Below the pieces are notes generated by a model. The model searched no databases. It worked only from the letters and a program-made list of their open reading frames with translations, and was not told the DNA's origin. A program made the position numbers and the translations under genes. A DNA stretch of 6,431 nucleotides from Gammaproteobacteria bacterium. GTDB taxonomy: Bacteria; Pseudomonadota; Gammaproteobacteria; Granulosicoccales; Granulosicoccaceae. Positions 5,372 through 6,431 of this stretch are shown one piece after another. The stretch covers positions 1 to 6,431 of the forward strand of contig JAHQVR010000082.1 in assembly GCA_019634245.1 (NCBI GenBank), in the 5' to 3' direction. The stretch's first letter is position 1, and every line of letters starts with the position of its first letter.

Positions 5372-6431
5372 CTAAGCCTGGTTGGTCGCCAACACCGATT
5401 TATCACGCAAAGCAATCTGGCGTTGCAACAGCAATTGCAGCAGGTGGTATTTTTTATCTTGCTGGTTGGAATCATTCCAAAGATTATCGAGCTCATCTGG
5501 ATCGCTCTGCAGTTCATAAAGCTCACCCAAATCAGAACCTTCAAATACGCTGATTCTCCAGTTTTCAAACACCAATGAGCGAACACTGGTATCAGCATCA
5601 GGATCGGTATACACACCAAAACCGGGGTCTTCTATCAGCACCGGCAGATCCTGCGCATCTTTGGCAACCACGTCACGGCCTTGCATGCCAACGGGGATCT
5701 TTAAACCGGCACGTTGCAACAATGTCGGTGCGAAATCTATTGCGCTGCCATGGACCTCAGATACATCGGCTTTCACCTCGTTGTGTTTTTTTGCTGGATC
5801 GTTCCAGATGAAGGGCACACGAATCAACCCTCGCGTATGTACTCCATGTTTGAGTACCGTCCCATGATCCCCCATATAATCACCATGATCAGACATGAAA
5901 CAAATAACAGTATCATCCGCTTTATTCGCAGTGATGAGTGCCTGCAGTATCTGCCCAATCACATCGTCAATCATCGTGATGGTTCCATAGTTCAATGCAA
6001 TCATGCGTCGGACGGTAGCTTCATCCGCATGGAATGGCCAATAGGCGTCGGGATTCTTATCCCCCACTTGGTAGCCCTGCAGCATGAATTCAGGCAGATC
6101 GGTGCGGGCACCGGTTGGGTGACTAAAACTGTTGGGTAACTCGATATTGGCCGGGTTGTACATATCGAAATACTTACCCGGAGGGGTAAACGGATGGTGC
6201 GGATCTGGGAAAGACACCTGCAATAGGAATGGTGTGTCATCTTGCTCTGCGAGAAAACGACAGGCTTCTTCACCGACATAACTTGTTGGATACAGTTCTT
6301 CGGGTATGGCCGTGCGCCAGATTTGCGGGGCAGCACCGTGTTCATCAACAAGCGCATGTTCTCGACCACTCGGCTTTGACAATCCGTTCAGACGCTCTCT
6401 CAACCAGGCCGTATAGTGACCTTCTACCTGA
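5372..6431 (-). CDS. S1-family sulfatase, C-terminal part (5' end outside the window)
   Basis: Hydrolyses a sulfate ester; family members act on aryl, choline or carbohydrate sulfates, and some relatives on phosphonate monoesters. The frame is open to the window edge, so I annotate 352 visible residues; TTG at 6403 is not a real start, because sulfatase-like sequence ('VEGHYTAWLRERL') continues upstream of it. Seen, numbered from the edge: 'SFPDPHHPFTPP' (about 73-84), the metal-binding 'SDHGDYMGDHG' (about 180-190), Lys-His in 'LKHG' (about 194-195) and, near the C-terminus, 'GELYELQSDPDELDNLW', typical of S1 sulfatases. The N-terminal C/S-x-P-x-R site, where Cys or Ser becomes formylglycine, is outside the window, so catalytic competence cannot be judged. 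A typical length of 450-550 residues implies that roughly 100-200 are missing. The stop is TAG at 5374-5372. Whether it is exported cannot be told without the N-terminus. Confidence 0.92.
   Translation of the reverse strand, partial: QVEGHYTAWLRERLNGLSKPSGREHALVDEHGAAPQIWRTAIPEELYPTSYVGEEACRFLAEQDDTPFLLQVSFPDPHHPFTPPGKYFDMYNPANIELPNSFSHPTGARTDLPEFMLQGYQVGDKNPDAYWPFHADEATVRRMIALNYGTITMIDDVIGQILQALITANKADDTVICFMSDHGDYMGDHGTVLKHGVHTRGLIRVPFIWNDPAKKHNEVKADVSEVHGSAIDFAPTLLQRAGLKIPVGMQGRDVVAKDAQDLPVLIEDPGFGVYTDPDADTSVRSLVFENWRISVFEGSDLGELYELQSDPDELDNLWNDSNQQDKKYHLLQLLLQRQIALRDKSVLATNQA

Overview
The window reads as a bacterial chromosomal fragment. Every convincing gene lies on the minus strand, so transcription runs from right to left. 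The proteins look proteobacterial: a Sec-secreted family 5 solute-binding protein, DppB/DppC-type permeases, a dienelactone hydrolase-family enzyme and an S1-type sulfatase. Base composition is mid-range. A marine or environmental alpha- or gammaproteobacterium is a reasonable guess, but no marker gene here fixes the taxon.

Layout in transcription order, right to left. (1) 6431-5372 is the C-terminal part of an S1-family sulfatase, whose start lies outside the window. (2) 5357-5163 is a 64-codon stub of an FAD-dependent oxidoreductase or monooxygenase, holding only the dinucleotide-binding N-terminus. It is followed by an out-of-frame, stop-interrupted protein-like stretch (to 5110) and by about 200 bp with no recognisable gene. 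This looks like a decayed gene. (3) 4851-3619 is a two-domain protein, dienelactone hydrolase fused to a SnoaL/NTF2-like domain, preceded by a promoter-like sequence that contains a perfect palindrome. (4) 3545-2025 is the periplasmic substrate-binding protein of a family 5 (dipeptide/oligopeptide/nickel-type) ABC importer. (5) A 146-bp spacer holds three consecutive inverted repeats. (6) 1878-871 and 878-1 are the DppB-like and DppC-like permeases, overlapping by 8 bp. The DppC-like frame is open to the left edge and is probably complete or nearly so. The ATPase genes expected for such an importer are not in the window and may lie to the left.

How the parts could work together (inference): the importer brings a small organic solute, not necessarily a peptide, into the cytoplasm, and the DLH-SnoaL enzyme, encoded 73 bp upstream, acts on it or on a breakdown product. 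The sulfatase may remove a sulfate ester from the same class of substrate. A lost FAD monooxygenase would fit an aromatic or cyclic substrate, but its remains suggest this step is no longer made here. No phage, insertion sequence, CRISPR array, tRNA or rRNA was seen.
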